A DNA stretch of 64,000 nt from Acinetobacter rudis (GCF_031157835.1 NZ_JAVIDR010000001.1:248001-312000); one strand, 5' to 3'; shown: positions 1 to 10,205, counted from the first letter of the stretch. Notes: a model not told the origin generated them from the sequence alone. Numbers and translations are program-made.

Positions 1-1229
1 AAAAAGTACAACAAGTTGTCTCTGAAGATTTATTCAAAAATGGCTTGGAACTTGAAACTGTCTCATTGACAGGTTTAGACCAAACCAGCTTTGAGTATTT
101 TAATCCTCAAAACGCCTTTGATGCTGAAGGTCTCACTAAATTAACAGAAACTATCGAAGATCGTCGTAAAAAACGTAATGATATTGAACAAGATGCAGAT
201 TTAGCAATCAAAGCAAAGAATTTGGAAACAGAGCAAGCTCGCTTACAAATTTTACGCGAAGAAGAATATGCCAAGCTCCAACAAGAACGAGAAATCGCTA
301 TACGTCGAGCTGAACAATTAGCTGAAATTTCAAGTCAAGAAGCAGCAAAAAAACGTGAAGCTGAAGAAGCTCAAATTGCTGCAAATCGTGAAGTTGAATT
401 GAAACGCATTGCATCAGCACGTGATGTTGAAAATGAAAATATTATTAAAGCACAGCAAATTCAGAAGGCACAGGTTGAACAAAAGAAAACCATTGAACTG
501 GCTGAACAAGATCGTGCTATCGCAATTGCAGAAAAATCTCGTGCAGAATCCGAAGCTAAAGCACAAGCAGATTTAGCGCGTGCCCAAGCAGTAAAAGCTG
601 AAGAAGAGGTACTTACAGTACGTGAAACCCAACGCGCAGAACGTGCCAAAGCTGTAGACTTGGTAGCAGCAAAACAAGAAGCTGAAAAAGATGCAATTGC
701 GATTACTGTTGCAGCCGAAGCTGGGAAGAAAGCAGCAGTTGATGAAGCAGAAGCAATTCGTATTAGTGCTGAAGCTGATGCTGAAAAACAACGTCTTAAA
801 GCTAAAGGTGAATCTGATGCAAAAATTTTACTTGCATTAGCACAAGAGAAACAATATCAGGTTGATGCCGAAGGTACACGTGCTGTCAATGAAGCAAATA
901 ATATCTTGTCAACAGAACAAGTAGAAATGCAAGTACGTCTAGCACTTATCAAATATTTACCTGAGATTATTCGTGAAAGTGTTAAGCCTATGGAAAACAT
1001 TGATGATATTAAAATTCTTCAAGTAAATGGCTTAGGTGGAAATACAATGGTTACAGCGCAGAGTGAGAATGATTCTGGGCAAGTTGCATTGTCTGACCAA
1101 GTCGTAAATAGTGCGTTACGATACCGTTCTCAAGCTCCATTAATTGATAGCCTTATGAATGAACTTGGCATTCAAGGTGGTGACATTAATGGTTTAACTC
1201 AAAGTTTAAAAAAGAATATTGCACCATAA
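1..1229 (+). CDS. yqiK: Flotillin family inner-membrane protein, YqiK-like (5' end outside window)
   Basis: The reading frame is open from base 3 of the window, so the N-terminal membrane anchor and most of the SPFH domain lie upstream. What is visible is the end of the SPFH domain (NGLELETVSLTGLDQTSFE), then a long Ala/Glu/Lys/Gln-rich coiled coil of about 250 residues, then a conserved C-terminal block with IKYLPEIIRESVKPMENIDD and YRSQAPLIDSLMNELG. This arrangement and these blocks match E. coli YqiK closely from memory. Flotillins form large membrane scaffolds linked to membrane microdomains and envelope integrity; the exact role here is unknown. A TTG at 45 is not the true start because the frame continues upstream. 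A GC-rich hairpin follows the stop codon. Confidence 0.9.
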   Translation, partial: KVQQVVSEDLFKNGLELETVSLTGLDQTSFEYFNPQNAFDAEGLTKLTETIEDRRKKRNDIEQDADLAIKAKNLETEQARLQILREEEYAKLQQEREIAIRRAEQLAEISSQEAAKKREAEEAQIAANREVELKRIASARDVENENIIKAQQIQKAQVEQKKTIELAEQDRAIAIAEKSRAESEAKAQADLARAQAVKAEEEVLTVRETQRAERAKAVDLVAAKQEAEKDAIAITVAAEAGKKAAVDEAEAIRISAEADAEKQRLKAKGESDAKILLALAQEKQYQVDAEGTRAVNEANNILSTEQVEMQVRLALIKYLPEIIRESVKPMENIDDIKILQVNGLGGNTMVTAQSENDSGQVALSDQVVNSALRYRSQAPLIDSLMNELGIQGGDINGLTQSLKKNIAP

Positions 1230-1237
1230 ATCAGACT

Positions 1238-1275
1238 CCCCCCCTGCAGCTTTTTTCTCGTTGTAGGGGGCTGCC
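1238..1275 (+). terminator. Possible terminator hairpin after the flotillin gene
   Basis: A run of C followed by TGCA pairs with TGTAGGGGG about 14 bases later, giving a nine-pair stem with one G-U pair. The T-run sits in the loop rather than after the stem, so termination is uncertain. Confidence 0.35.
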
Positions 1276-1519
1276 TCATGATTACAAAGCATGTAAAACT
1301 TTTCCAAAAATCACAAAAAATTGTTATTAAGCATTAAGTTACAACACAATAAAACTACGAAACATGACATAAAATACAATCTATAATAATATATATTTGT
1401 AGCAATATTTGAAAAAACCTTTGTTTTTTATAATATTACTTAAACGATTCACTGTAGCATCATGAAACAATCTAACTCAATTGCTATGCTCACTTTATTT
1501 ATATTAAACAGGAAATAAT

Positions 1520-2056
1520 ATGAAAAAAACGTTACTTGTTCTATCACTCAGCGCACTTGCCTTAGCAGCATGTTCAAAAACAAAACAAAATACTGCAGAT
1601 GCAAACAGCGTATCACAAACAGCTGAAGTAACTGCAAGTCAAGCAGCAACCGTTGAAACAGTTGCAAGTCAAGCACATGATGTAAATGCAACAAGTGAAA
1701 CTCCAGCAACTTCACCTGTTGAAGGTAATGCCCAGTTGAGTTTAGATTGGAATGGCAACTACAAGGGTGTTTTACCTTGTGCAAGCTGTGAAGGTATTGA
1801 AACTAAACTTACTTTAAATAATGACAAAACTTATGAATTATCTGAAACTTACCTTGGTAAAGGTGATGGTAAACCGCAAGTAACCAAAGGTAAATTTAGC
1901 TTTAACAAAGCCGGTGACACTGTTGTACTTGATGCTGCTGCAGATAAACGTCAGTATTTTGTAGGTGAAAATCATATTGTTGCACTTGACCAAGAAGGCA
2001 AGAAAATTACAGGTGCACTTGCTAAAAATTACGAACTGCAAAAACAAAATCCGTAA
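1520..2056 (+). CDS. NlpE-type outer-membrane lipoprotein (copper resistance / envelope stress sensor domain)
   Basis: The 178-residue product begins with a lipoprotein signal peptide ending in the lipobox LAAC, so Cys17 should be lipidated. A Thr/Ala/Ser-rich linker of about 50 residues follows. The C-terminal half is an NlpE N-terminal-type domain with GNYKGVLPCASCEGIETKL and a CxxC pair. In E. coli NlpE activates the Cpx envelope response and has been linked to copper tolerance and surface sensing; this protein has only the N-terminal domain of that longer E. coli protein. An AGGAA ribosome binding site precedes the ATG. It stands alone and converges on aceA with a shared terminator. Confidence 0.85.
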   Translation: MKKTLLVLSLSALALAACSKTKQNTADANSVSQTAEVTASQAATVETVASQAHDVNATSETPATSPVEGNAQLSLDWNGNYKGVLPCASCEGIETKLTLNNDKTYELSETYLGKGDGKPQVTKGKFSFNKAGDTVVLDAAADKRQYFVGENHIVALDQEGKKITGALAKNYELQKQNP

Positions 2057-2071
2057 TTAAATTTAAGATAT

Positions 2072-2105
2072 AAAAAAACCTGCAGTTCACACTGCAGGTT
2101 TTTTA
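2072..2105. terminator. Bidirectional terminator between the NlpE gene and aceA
   Basis: AAAAAACCTGCAG and CTGCAGGTTTTTT form a perfect stem with a six-base loop, with A and T tracts on both sides, between two convergent genes. Confidence 0.92.
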
Positions 2106-2120
2106 TTTACCAGTCTTTGC

Positions 2121-3725
2121 TTAGTGAGCAGAGAATTGGTTCATAGTGTTTTTAGCATCGTCATGAGCTTTCAATGCGTTATCACCAGAGAAGATTTCTT
2201 TGTGATCATCACCGATGTCAGAACCAGCCATTGCTTGGTGTTTAACACAAGCGATACTACCACGGATTTCTTTACGTTGTACGCCAGCAACATAAGCCAA
2301 CATACCTTCAGTACCGAAGTAACCTTGCGCAAGTTCATGCGTAGAAAGTGCAGCAGTGTGATAAGTCGGTAGAGTAATCAAGTGATGGAATACACCCGCT
2401 TCACGAGAAGCATCAGCTTGGAATGTACGAACTTTTTCATCAGCATCAGCAGCTAACTCAGTGTTGTCGTAGTCAGCACTCATCAACTTAGCACGGTCGT
2501 ATGCAGAAACATCTTTACCTTCTGCAACCCAACGGTCATACGCTTGTTGACGGAAGTTAAGAGTCCAGTTGAATGATGGGCTGTTGTTATAAACAAGCTT
2601 AGCATTTGGAACAACTTCTTTAACACGGTTAACCATGTGAGCAATTTCTTCTACGTTTGGAGTTGCAGTTTCGATCCAAAGTAAATCAGCACCATTTTGA
2701 AGGCTAGTTACGCAGTCAAGTACAACACGGTCAATTTGAGTGTTTTCACGGAACTGATATAGACCAGAAGCTAAACGTTTAGGACGGTGTAATTTACCAT
2801 CACGTTTGATCAAGATTTCATCTTCTTGAGCGTCAGCAATGTCAACTTCAGTTGTGTCTAAGTAGCTGATATATTGAGATGCAATATCACCTGGCTCTTT
2901 CACTACTGGGATCTTTTGAGTTAAATCTGCGCCTTCAGAGTCAGTACGTGCAACGATAACACCATCATCAAGACCCATTTCTAAGAATGCATAACGTAAT
3001 GCATGGATTTTAGCAATGAAATCTTCGTGTGGAACAGTTACTTTACCAGCTTGGTGACCACATTGTTTCGCATCAGAAACTTGGTTTTCAATTTGTAGCG
3101 CACAAGCACCAGCTTCGATCATTTTCTTAGCAAGTAAATAAGTCGCTTCTTCGTTACCGAAACCAGCATCGATATCTGCAATAATTGGCACAACATGAGT
3201 TTCAAAGTTGTCGATTTGCGCAGTAATTTCAGCAGCTTTAGCAGAATCACCAGCATCTTGAGCTTTTTTAAGTGCGCGGAATAAATCGTTTAATTCTTTA
3301 GCGTCAGCTTGACGTAGGAATGTATAGATTTCTTCGATTAATGCAGGAACAGAAGTTTTTTCGTGCATTGATTGGTCAGGAAGTGGACCGAATTCTGAAC
3401 GAAGTGCAGCAACCATCCAACCAGAAAGGTAGATATAACGTTTATTTGTAGTGCCAAAATATTTTTTGTTGGCAATCATTTTTTGTTGAGCAATAAAACC
3501 GTGCCAGCATCCTAGAGACTGAGTGTATTTGCTTGAGTCAGCATCATATTCAGCCATATCACGACGCATAATTGCTGCAGTATATTTAGCAATATCTAAA
3601 CCAGTTTTGAAACGGTTTTGTAGTTGCATACGTGCTGCATCTTCAGGACTGATGTCCGCCCAAGTACTTCCAAATTTCGCTTTTAATTCACGAATCGCAT
3701 CAATCGCTGTTTGATATGTTGTCAT
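2121..3725 (-). CDS. aceA: Isocitrate lyase, long form
   Basis: Isocitrate lyase splits isocitrate into glyoxylate and succinate, the first step of the glyoxylate shunt needed for growth on acetate, fatty acids or alkanes. The 534-residue length is that of the long form found in Pseudomonas and Acinetobacter, about 100 residues more than the E. coli enzyme. Visible motifs are PIIADIDAGFGNEEATYLL (metal and substrate binding), KQCGH in place of the KKCGH active-site motif, and NNSPSFNW near the C-terminal half. The start is supported by AGGAAAA seven bases before the ATG. No malate synthase gene is next to it. A LysR regulator is divergent beyond a 491-bp gap, and acetate- or alkane-related regulation is plausible but not shown. 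Confidence 0.97.
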   Translation of the reverse strand: MTTYQTAIDAIRELKAKFGSTWADISPEDAARMQLQNRFKTGLDIAKYTAAIMRRDMAEYDADSSKYTQSLGCWHGFIAQQKMIANKKYFGTTNKRYIYLSGWMVAALRSEFGPLPDQSMHEKTSVPALIEEIYTFLRQADAKELNDLFRALKKAQDAGDSAKAAEITAQIDNFETHVVPIIADIDAGFGNEEATYLLAKKMIEAGACALQIENQVSDAKQCGHQAGKVTVPHEDFIAKIHALRYAFLEMGLDDGVIVARTDSEGADLTQKIPVVKEPGDIASQYISYLDTTEVDIADAQEDEILIKRDGKLHRPKRLASGLYQFRENTQIDRVVLDCVTSLQNGADLLWIETATPNVEEIAHMVNRVKEVVPNAKLVYNNSPSFNWTLNFRQQAYDRWVAEGKDVSAYDRAKLMSADYDNTELAADADEKVRTFQADASREAGVFHHLITLPTYHTAALSTHELAQGYFGTEGMLAYVAGVQRKEIRGSIACVKHQAMAGSDIGDDHKEIFSGDNALKAHDDAKNTMNQFSAH

Positions 3726-4216
3726 GATATTTTCCTGTATTAATTTTAGGATTTCATCAGTCGAAGTACTAAACCTAGTGTATTAAATACTGTTTAGATT
3801 TAGACCACTCCATTGCTATGAACACAGCTTAGTTTGAGTGGCATAATTAATCCAATATTCTAGGCTAATTCTCATTATTTATTTAAAAAATATATAGATC
3901 AAAGTCGTAATATAATTATGATGACTTTTATAATTTATTGTTTTTTATTATTTTTATTTATAGCTACTCAAGGAATTTAGTTTAATTTCCAACCAATTCA
4001 CTTTACTTTAATATTTTTATGCTCTGTTTACGCATATTAAAAACACGACTTTTGGATAATATAAATGGTCAAAATAATCTTTTTTATTTGATTAAAAAAA
4101 GAGCAAATAAATTAAATCCACAATCGGCTTCACTTTTTATAAAGCCTTCACACAAAAGGTTTTAGTTATGGCATAATGCTAAACGATTTCAAAAGTTTAT
4201 TTCCGGTATTTATTTT
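3726..4216. other. Divergent intergenic region between aceA and a LysR gene
   Basis: This 491-bp stretch is very AT-rich and has no convincing gene. It must hold the promoters of both divergent genes. A TGGCATAAT extended -10-like element lies about 45 bases before the LysR ATG. I could not single out operator repeats with confidence. Confidence 0.5.
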
Positions 4217-5218
4217 ATGAATCTAGAGCGGGTCGATCTCAACCTATTAATTTATCTAGACATACTTTTGCGTGAAAAAAACGTAACTCGTGCAGCTGAA
4301 CAGTTAGGGGTAACCCAACCTGCTATGAGTAATATTTTGCGTCGTTTACGCAACCTATTTAACGACCCTCTTCTGATTCGATCTTCTGAAGGTATGACCC
4401 CAACAGAACGTGCTTTAGAATTACAACCACGTATTCGAGATGCACTTTCTGATCTTTCTATGATCTTAGAACCACGAACTGAGTTTAGACCTTATACCAG
4501 TAATCGTGTTTTTCGTATCATGACTTCTGATTACGCAGAAGCAACTTTAGTTCCTCGACTCATCAAAGCATTACGTTCTGAGGCACCGAATGTCGTACTC
4601 GATTTTCTCACCCCAAGTGATGTCTCATACCGTGATATGGAGCAAGGCAAAGTTGACCTCGCAATTAACCGCTTTAATGAAATACCACAAAGTTTCCACC
4701 AAGTTTTAGTATGGCGTGATAGTTTTTCTTGTCTACTAAATACCAAACACCCTGCTGCAAACAACTTAAACTTAAAAAGCTACTTAGATGCACAGCATAT
4801 TTGGGTATCTAAAACAGGTATGGGCGTTGGTTTTGGTGTTAATCCAGAGAAACAAGCTGGTCTAGGCTGGATTGACCAAGCACTTGATCGTATCGGACAA
4901 AAACGTAAAATCTCAGTATTTACACGTCACTATCAAATGCCAGCTTTACTTGCAGCGAATGTCGATTTAATTGCCACTTTACCTTCACGTATTGCTCGCC
5001 TACAAGCACAAAGCCAAACTTTAAACATTAAAGATCCACCTTTTTATATCCCTGAGTTTGAACTCAAGATGGCTTGGTGCCCATTGCTTCACCATCACCC
5101 TGCTCATCGCTGGTTACGTCAACTGATTTTGTATGTTGCGCGACAAATTATTGAAGAGGAAAATAGAGAATATTTACTCAACAATAATAACTCACAGTTG
5201 CCAAATACATTTTTCTAA
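4217..5218 (+). CDS. LysR-family transcriptional regulator
   Basis: The 333-residue product has an N-terminal winged helix-turn-helix in the first 65 residues (NVTRAAEQLGVTQPAMSNILRR) followed by a LysR substrate-binding domain with an FRIMTSDYAEATLVPRL-type opening. The N-terminus (LERVDLNLLIYLDILLREKN) resembles the NodD/NahR branch. It is divergent from aceA across 491 bp, so it may control aceA and itself, but that is inferred only from position. The effector is unknown. The ribosome binding site is weak. Confidence 0.88.
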   Translation: MNLERVDLNLLIYLDILLREKNVTRAAEQLGVTQPAMSNILRRLRNLFNDPLLIRSSEGMTPTERALELQPRIRDALSDLSMILEPRTEFRPYTSNRVFRIMTSDYAEATLVPRLIKALRSEAPNVVLDFLTPSDVSYRDMEQGKVDLAINRFNEIPQSFHQVLVWRDSFSCLLNTKHPAANNLNLKSYLDAQHIWVSKTGMGVGFGVNPEKQAGLGWIDQALDRIGQKRKISVFTRHYQMPALLAANVDLIATLPSRIARLQAQSQTLNIKDPPFYIPEFELKMAWCPLLHHHPAHRWLRQLILYVARQIIEEENREYLLNNNNSQLPNTFF

Positions 5219-5503
5219 GCGACAGAATATGCTAAGATGCCAGTCCTAATTAAGCTTTAAGACTGGTGTCATCAAAGCGTATCTTGTTTGAAATTATAAA
5301 TATAAATATGTTTAGCTTGATAAATACCTTATAGTTTCAGTCAAGATAACTATAGCGTGCTATACAAGTTATTTTGTAATTCATCACATACTATTTGATA
5401 GTTGCAACAACTTAGTTTAATTTTTATCTACTGCATTAAAATCTTTACAGATTTAAGCTTAAGCCATTTCAATATAGCGAATCCTTATAACTACAGGTGG
5501 GGT

Positions 5504-6841
5504 ATGGATATTTTTCAAAGCATGATAATACTGATCATTTTAGTATCGTGCTCATTTTTTTTATCTCTATCTGAAATTGCGATCGCTGGCTCACGTAAAA
5601 TTAAGTTAAGACTTCTCGCAGAGACAGATGAACGAGCAAATAAAGTTATATTATTACAAGAAAATTCAGCAGATTTTTTTGCATCTACTCAAATTGGCGT
5701 CAATGCTGTAGCAATTTTGGGTGGTATTGTAGGCGAATCCTCATTACGTCCTTATTTTTATCAACTAGTAAATGAGTTCTATCAAGGCAAATGGGCTGAA
5801 ACTATTGGCTTTAGTTTATCATTCATAACAGTAACCACGCTTTTCATTTTATTTGCAGACTTAATGCCAAAACGTTTAGCAATGATTTTCCCAGAAAAGC
5901 TTTCTATTATGGTGGTTAACCCCATAAATATCTTTATTAAAATCTGTAAGCCTTTGGCTTGGATTATTAATATTATTGCCAACTCTATTTTTAGAATTTT
6001 TAAAGTCACCACCAAACGTGATGACAGCTTAACTTTTGATGATATTTCAGCAACAGTAAATGCTGGTGCCCAAGCAGGTGTATTACAAAAACAAGAACAT
6101 CATTTCATTGAAAATGTATTTGAATTGGAGGAACGTAATGTACCTTCAAGTATGACTACACGAGAAAACGTTGTCTATTTTACCCTCAATGAATCTGAAG
6201 ACAGTATTCGTTCAAAACTCGCCGAATTCCCATTTTCTAAGTTTTTAGTTTGTAATGAAACTATTGATCAAGTGATTGGCTATGTAGATGCTAAAGATAT
6301 TTTGGTTCGTATTTTAAACAATCAAAAAATTAATCAGCTAAATGAATCCACTATTCGTAATGTATTAACTATTCCTGATACTTTAACCCTCTCAGAATCA
6401 CTAGATCGTTTCCGTTCTAGCAAAGAAAAGTTTGCAGTAGTCATTAATGAATATGCCTTAGTGGTCGGCGTGATTACTTTATCTGACATTATGAGTACAG
6501 TCATGGGTGACTGGGGTACACCAATAGAAGAAGAGCAGCAAATTATTCAACGTGATCCAGATTCGTGGTTAATTGAGGGAAGTACACCTATTGAAGATCT
6601 AATGCATGCCCTTGCGATCGATAGCATGCCTGATAATGAAAATTATGAAACGCTTGCAGGCTTCATGATGTACCAACTACGTAAAATTCCACGCCCTGCA
6701 GATGTAGTGATTTATGGTGATTATAAGTTTGAAGTTGTAGATGTTGACAACTATAAAATTGATCAACTCTTAGTAACCCGTTTACTTAAACAAGCAAGTC
6801 TACTTCCAACGGAAGAAGAAAAAGATCATCTAAAAGATTAA
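5504..6841 (+). CDS. paeA: CNNM/CBS-domain inner-membrane protein, PaeA (YtfL)-like
   Basis: The protein has an N-terminal DUF21/CNNM transmembrane domain of about 200 residues (opening with a membrane segment, then LSEIAIAGSRKIKLRLLA), two CBS domains in the middle (VVINEYALVVGVITLSDIM) and a C-terminal CorC_HlyC domain (YKFEVVDVDNYKIDQLLVTR). It matches E. coli YtfL over the whole length by recall; YtfL has been renamed PaeA as a cadaverine/putrescine export protein. An earlier in-frame ATG-like start at 5402 exists, but AGGTGGGG just before the ATG at 5504 marks the real start and gives 445 residues, the family length. It is monocistronic with a strong terminator. Confidence 0.9.
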   Translation: MDIFQSMIILIILVSCSFFLSLSEIAIAGSRKIKLRLLAETDERANKVILLQENSADFFASTQIGVNAVAILGGIVGESSLRPYFYQLVNEFYQGKWAETIGFSLSFITVTTLFILFADLMPKRLAMIFPEKLSIMVVNPINIFIKICKPLAWIINIIANSIFRIFKVTTKRDDSLTFDDISATVNAGAQAGVLQKQEHHFIENVFELEERNVPSSMTTRENVVYFTLNESEDSIRSKLAEFPFSKFLVCNETIDQVIGYVDAKDILVRILNNQKINQLNESTIRNVLTIPDTLTLSESLDRFRSSKEKFAVVINEYALVVGVITLSDIMSTVMGDWGTPIEEEQQIIQRDPDSWLIEGSTPIEDLMHALAIDSMPDNENYETLAGFMMYQLRKIPRPADVVIYGDYKFEVVDVDNYKIDQLLVTRLLKQASLLPTEEEKDHLKD

Positions 6842-6881
6842 TTCAAAGTAGCTTTGACCCAAAATGATGATTTTTTAGAAC

Positions 6882-6908
6882 AAGCAGTTAATTATTTAAC
6901 TGCTTTTT
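6882..6908 (+). terminator. Terminator after paeA
   Basis: AAGCAGTTAA pairs with TTAACTGCTT across a short loop and is followed by seven T. Confidence 0.88.
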
Positions 6909-7133
6909 TTATAAAAAGCACCGAATACATCCACTCTAACTCATTATATTTTAATAATTATTCACAATATAAATGTAATTAAACTTCACATTAAAAATAT
7001 ACTATGTAGTTTTTATAAATCAAGATTTATCATGAAGCCTTAAGGTGTTATTCATTATGATTGTTAAAGCAATCATATATTGACACTTAGCTACTTAATA
7101 TCATTTTAAAAAGACAAAACAAAGGACTGTATT

Positions 7134-8471
7134 ATGCTTGCTTTTGTAGGGATCGCAATGATCCTCTGCTTTATGTACCTTATTATGACGAAAAAATTAA
7201 ATGCAGTAGTTGCTCTTATTTTTATACCAGTAGTTTTCGCCCTTATGGCTTATTTCCTCGGATTTTACTTTGATAGTTTAAGCCATATTGAAATGAGTGA
7301 ACTTGGTGAAATGATGCTTAATGGCATTAAGAAATTAGCACCAACTGGCATTATGCTTTTATTCGCCATTTTATATTTTGCCATTATGATTGATACAGGA
7401 TTATTCGACCCTTCTGTCAAATGGATCTTAAAAAAAGTAAAAGGTGATCCACTTCGAGTTACCTTAGGAACAGTATTTTTAACTTTAATCGTATCTCTAG
7501 ATGGGGATGGCTCAACAACTTATATGATTTGTGTTGCAGCAATGCTTCCACTCTATCGTCGTTTGGGAATGAGCCCTCTTATCATGGCTGGTCTAATGAT
7601 GATGGCCAGCGGTATTATGAATCTCACTCCTTGGGGTGGCCCAACAGCACGTGCAGCAAGTGCACTCAAAGTTGATCCAAGTGCAATTTTTGTACCTATG
7701 ATTCTGCCAATGCTCGTTTCAATTATATGGCTATTTTTCGTTGCCTATATGTATGGTCGCTTCGAACGCAAACGTTTAGGTGTGATTGAACTTGATATTA
7801 GCCATGCAGATCATATTCAAATATCACAAGATCCAAGTGCCAATCGGGCTAATTTACGCTGGTTTAATGGTCTATTAACATTCATATTAATGGTAAGTTT
7901 GATCTTAGGTATATTGCCTTTACCCATTTTATTTATGCTAGCACTCTGTATTGCACTCATCGTAAATTATCGTGATCTAGAACTACAAAAAAGTTTAATT
8001 GCCAAGCATTCTGGTAGTGCCCTAGCCGTTGTAAGTATTATTTTTGCTGCTGGTATCTTTACCGGTATTTTATCAGGCACTGGCATGGTTACAGCAATGT
8101 CAGAACAACTTATAAATATTATTCCAAAGAGCATGGGGCCTTATTTAGCACCCATAACAGCAATCTTGAGTATGCCACTCACCTTCTTTATGTCTAATGA
8201 TGCCTTTTACTATGGTGTATTACCCATTTTATCTGAAGCTGCAACTCAATATGGTATTACACCCGTTGAAATGGCACGTGCCTCTATTGTTGGGCAACCT
8301 GTGCATTTACTCTCGCCTTTGGTTCCGTCAACTTACTTGCTTTGCGGACTCGCTGCAATTGAATTTGCAGACCACCAAAAGTTTACTTTAAAGTGGGCAA
8401 CGCTAACCTGTCTGGTCATGTTGTGTTCTGCACTCATCCTCGGTGTGTTTCCATTTTATTCAACACTTTAA
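7134..8471 (+). CDS. CitMHS-family citrate:metal/proton symporter
   Basis: The 445-residue protein is almost wholly hydrophobic with about 11-12 predicted membrane segments. The region LDGDGSTTYMICVAAMLPLYRRLGMSPL and the NLTPWGGPTARAASALKVDP block are hallmarks of the CitMHS family, which imports citrate complexed with magnesium or calcium in symport with protons. AAGGA lies seven bases before the ATG. It stands alone between two terminators, with no neighbouring two-component regulator or tricarballylate genes. Metal preference cannot be read from the sequence. Confidence 0.88.
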   Translation: MLAFVGIAMILCFMYLIMTKKLNAVVALIFIPVVFALMAYFLGFYFDSLSHIEMSELGEMMLNGIKKLAPTGIMLLFAILYFAIMIDTGLFDPSVKWILKKVKGDPLRVTLGTVFLTLIVSLDGDGSTTYMICVAAMLPLYRRLGMSPLIMAGLMMMASGIMNLTPWGGPTARAASALKVDPSAIFVPMILPMLVSIIWLFFVAYMYGRFERKRLGVIELDISHADHIQISQDPSANRANLRWFNGLLTFILMVSLILGILPLPILFMLALCIALIVNYRDLELQKSLIAKHSGSALAVVSIIFAAGIFTGILSGTGMVTAMSEQLINIIPKSMGPYLAPITAILSMPLTFFMSNDAFYYGVLPILSEAATQYGITPVEMARASIVGQPVHLLSPLVPSTYLLCGLAAIEFADHQKFTLKWATLTCLVMLCSALILGVFPFYSTL

Positions 8472-8488
8472 AATTTGTATTAACAAAC

Positions 8489-8520
8489 AGCAAAGGCCAT
8501 AGATCACTATGGCCTTTGCT
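8489..8520. terminator. Bidirectional terminator after the citrate transporter
   Basis: AGCAAAGGCCATAG and CTATGGCCTTTGCT form a perfect 14-bp stem with a four-base loop between convergent genes. Confidence 0.85.
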
Positions 8521-8561
8521 ACATTTACAACAGAAAGTAAGATCTATTTTTCAAACAGTTC

Positions 8562-9071
8562 TTATGCATACATCTCGATTAAGCGATCAAGGGTTGCCTG
8601 ATAATGAATATGGATATCATCATTTAATAACTTATATGCATTATCTAGCTGTACCATTGGCCAACCCTCTTTCCAAAATGGAAAAATGTTGTGTAAATCG
8701 TGAGTAACAATCGCATCTTCCATCTCAATAGCTTGAGCAATCTGAGCAAGTACTTGTGCGGTTTCAGCACCATCAATTGCAAGATAGTCGATACCTTTCG
8801 CACGCAAAATACGAACGCGATCTTTCTTATAACGAATTTTTTTTGCTTGGCTGCTGTTTAAGTGTAATGCTAAAACTACCGCTTCATTGAATTTGTTCTC
8901 AAAACTCTGATGCAGAGACAATAAACCCTTTTTAAACGCCTCTTGACGATCAGCTTTGCCTCCCTGACGAATAAGATTCTCTGCTTCACTGTTGAGTACA
9001 TCATCTTTCATCGCTTGTAGGACATCTAAAATTTCAATATCACTTAAAGATGAGGGAGTTTGATCTTGCAT
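8562..9071 (-). CDS. Hypothetical cytosolic protein
   Basis: I do not recognise a family for this 169-residue product. It has no signal peptide or membrane segment and is mostly helical in composition, with a basic segment (QAKKIRYKKDRVRILRAKG) near the middle. A His-containing block (EDAIVTHDLHNIFPFWKEGW) follows in the C-terminal half. An ATG nine codons upstream (9098) is possible, but AGGTCGATC precedes the ATG at 9071, which I prefer. It stands alone between the citrate transporter (convergent) and a quinone oxidoreductase on the same strand 140 bp away. Coding properties match its neighbours, so it looks like a normal chromosomal gene. Confidence 0.7.
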   Translation of the reverse strand: MQDQTPSSLSDIEILDVLQAMKDDVLNSEAENLIRQGGKADRQEAFKKGLLSLHQSFENKFNEAVVLALHLNSSQAKKIRYKKDRVRILRAKGIDYLAIDGAETAQVLAQIAQAIEMEDAIVTHDLHNIFPFWKEGWPMVQLDNAYKLLNDDIHIHYQATLDRLIEMYA

Positions 9072-9209
9072 GATCGACCTAATTGAAAATAAAAACATGA
9101 TTGTCGCATAAAATGGACTGAAATACTGCGCTTAAGCAGATCAATTCAGCACACTTAATGATGCGTTGAATTGCAATGAACAAGACAACGCAATCTTACT
9201 ACAGTGTGA

Positions 9210-10205
9210 TTAAGCGGCTATGACTTCAACCACAATTTTACCCACATGGTCACCTTGATCCATGGCAATATGTGCTTGTTGAATTTCATTAAACTTAAAT
9301 GTCTTAAAAATCATAGGCAAACACTTAGCTTGTTGCCAAAGTGGTAAAACATGTTCAATTAACCCTTGAGTAATTTCAGCTTTTTCAGCTGTATTACGCG
9401 CACGCATCGTTGAACCTGTAATAGTTAAACGTTTCATCATTATTTGGCCAAGTTTGACTTCTTTGGCTTTAGCACCACCTAAAAATGCGATATACACTAA
9501 ACGTCCATCACGGCGCAGTAGATTTAAATTACGCTCTAGATAAGGTGCACCAACAATATCTAAAATAACATCAACGCCTGCATCTTCTGTTTGTTCACGT
9601 ATTACCGTCTCAAAATCTGCACTATTGTAGTTGATTGCATGTGTTAGATGCTTAATCGCTGCTACTTTTTCATCAGAGCCTACTGTAGCAAAACTTTTTA
9701 TTCCCAATGCCTGACAAAGCATTAAAGCTGTCGTACCAATACCACTACTACCACCATGTACTAATACTGTCTCGCCCGCTTTAGCTCGCCCCATTTGGAA
9801 AACATTGGCCCATACAGTAAAAAATGTTTCAGGGATTGCAGCAGCTTGTACATAACTTACCCCATCAGGTATAGGTAAAACTTGCGTTGCTGGTACAACA
9901 CAATACTCTGCATAGCCACCACCATTGGTTAAGCCACAAACAGCATCCCTAAGTTTAAATTGTTTTACATCTTCCCCAATTGCAACGATTTCCCCTGCAA
10001 CCTCCAAACCAGGCACCGGTGTTACCCCTTTAGGCATCGGATAAAGCCCCTGACGCTGTAAAATATCAGGACGATTCAAACCAAAAGCATGTACTTTAAC
10101 CAAAACTTCGTTCGCAGCAGGTGTGGGTATTTGCGTATTTTCTATGGCTAATTTTTCTGGTCCACCCGCTTCAGTAATAATGACTTGTTGCATTTGGTTT
10201 GACAT
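9210..10205 (-). CDS. NAD(P)H-quinone oxidoreductase of the zinc-free MDR/PIG3 type
   Basis: The 331-residue protein is a medium-chain dehydrogenase/reductase with an N-terminal GroES-like domain (VLVKVHAFGLNRPDILQRQG) and a Rossmann NADPH-binding domain (ETVLVHGGSSGIGTTALML). The FGLNRPDILQRQGLYP block is typical of the PIG3/quinone oxidoreductase branch; the catalytic zinc Cys residues of alcohol dehydrogenases are absent. These enzymes reduce quinones with NADPH. AGGGAAATC precedes the ATG. It has no operon partner. Its substrate is not defined by context. Confidence 0.87.
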   Translation of the reverse strand: MSNQMQQVIITEAGGPEKLAIENTQIPTPAANEVLVKVHAFGLNRPDILQRQGLYPMPKGVTPVPGLEVAGEIVAIGEDVKQFKLRDAVCGLTNGGGYAEYCVVPATQVLPIPDGVSYVQAAAIPETFFTVWANVFQMGRAKAGETVLVHGGSSGIGTTALMLCQALGIKSFATVGSDEKVAAIKHLTHAINYNSADFETVIREQTEDAGVDVILDIVGAPYLERNLNLLRRDGRLVYIAFLGGAKAKEVKLGQIMMKRLTITGSTMRARNTAEKAEITQGLIEHVLPLWQQAKCLPMIFKTFKFNEIQQAHIAMDQGDHVGKIVVEVIAA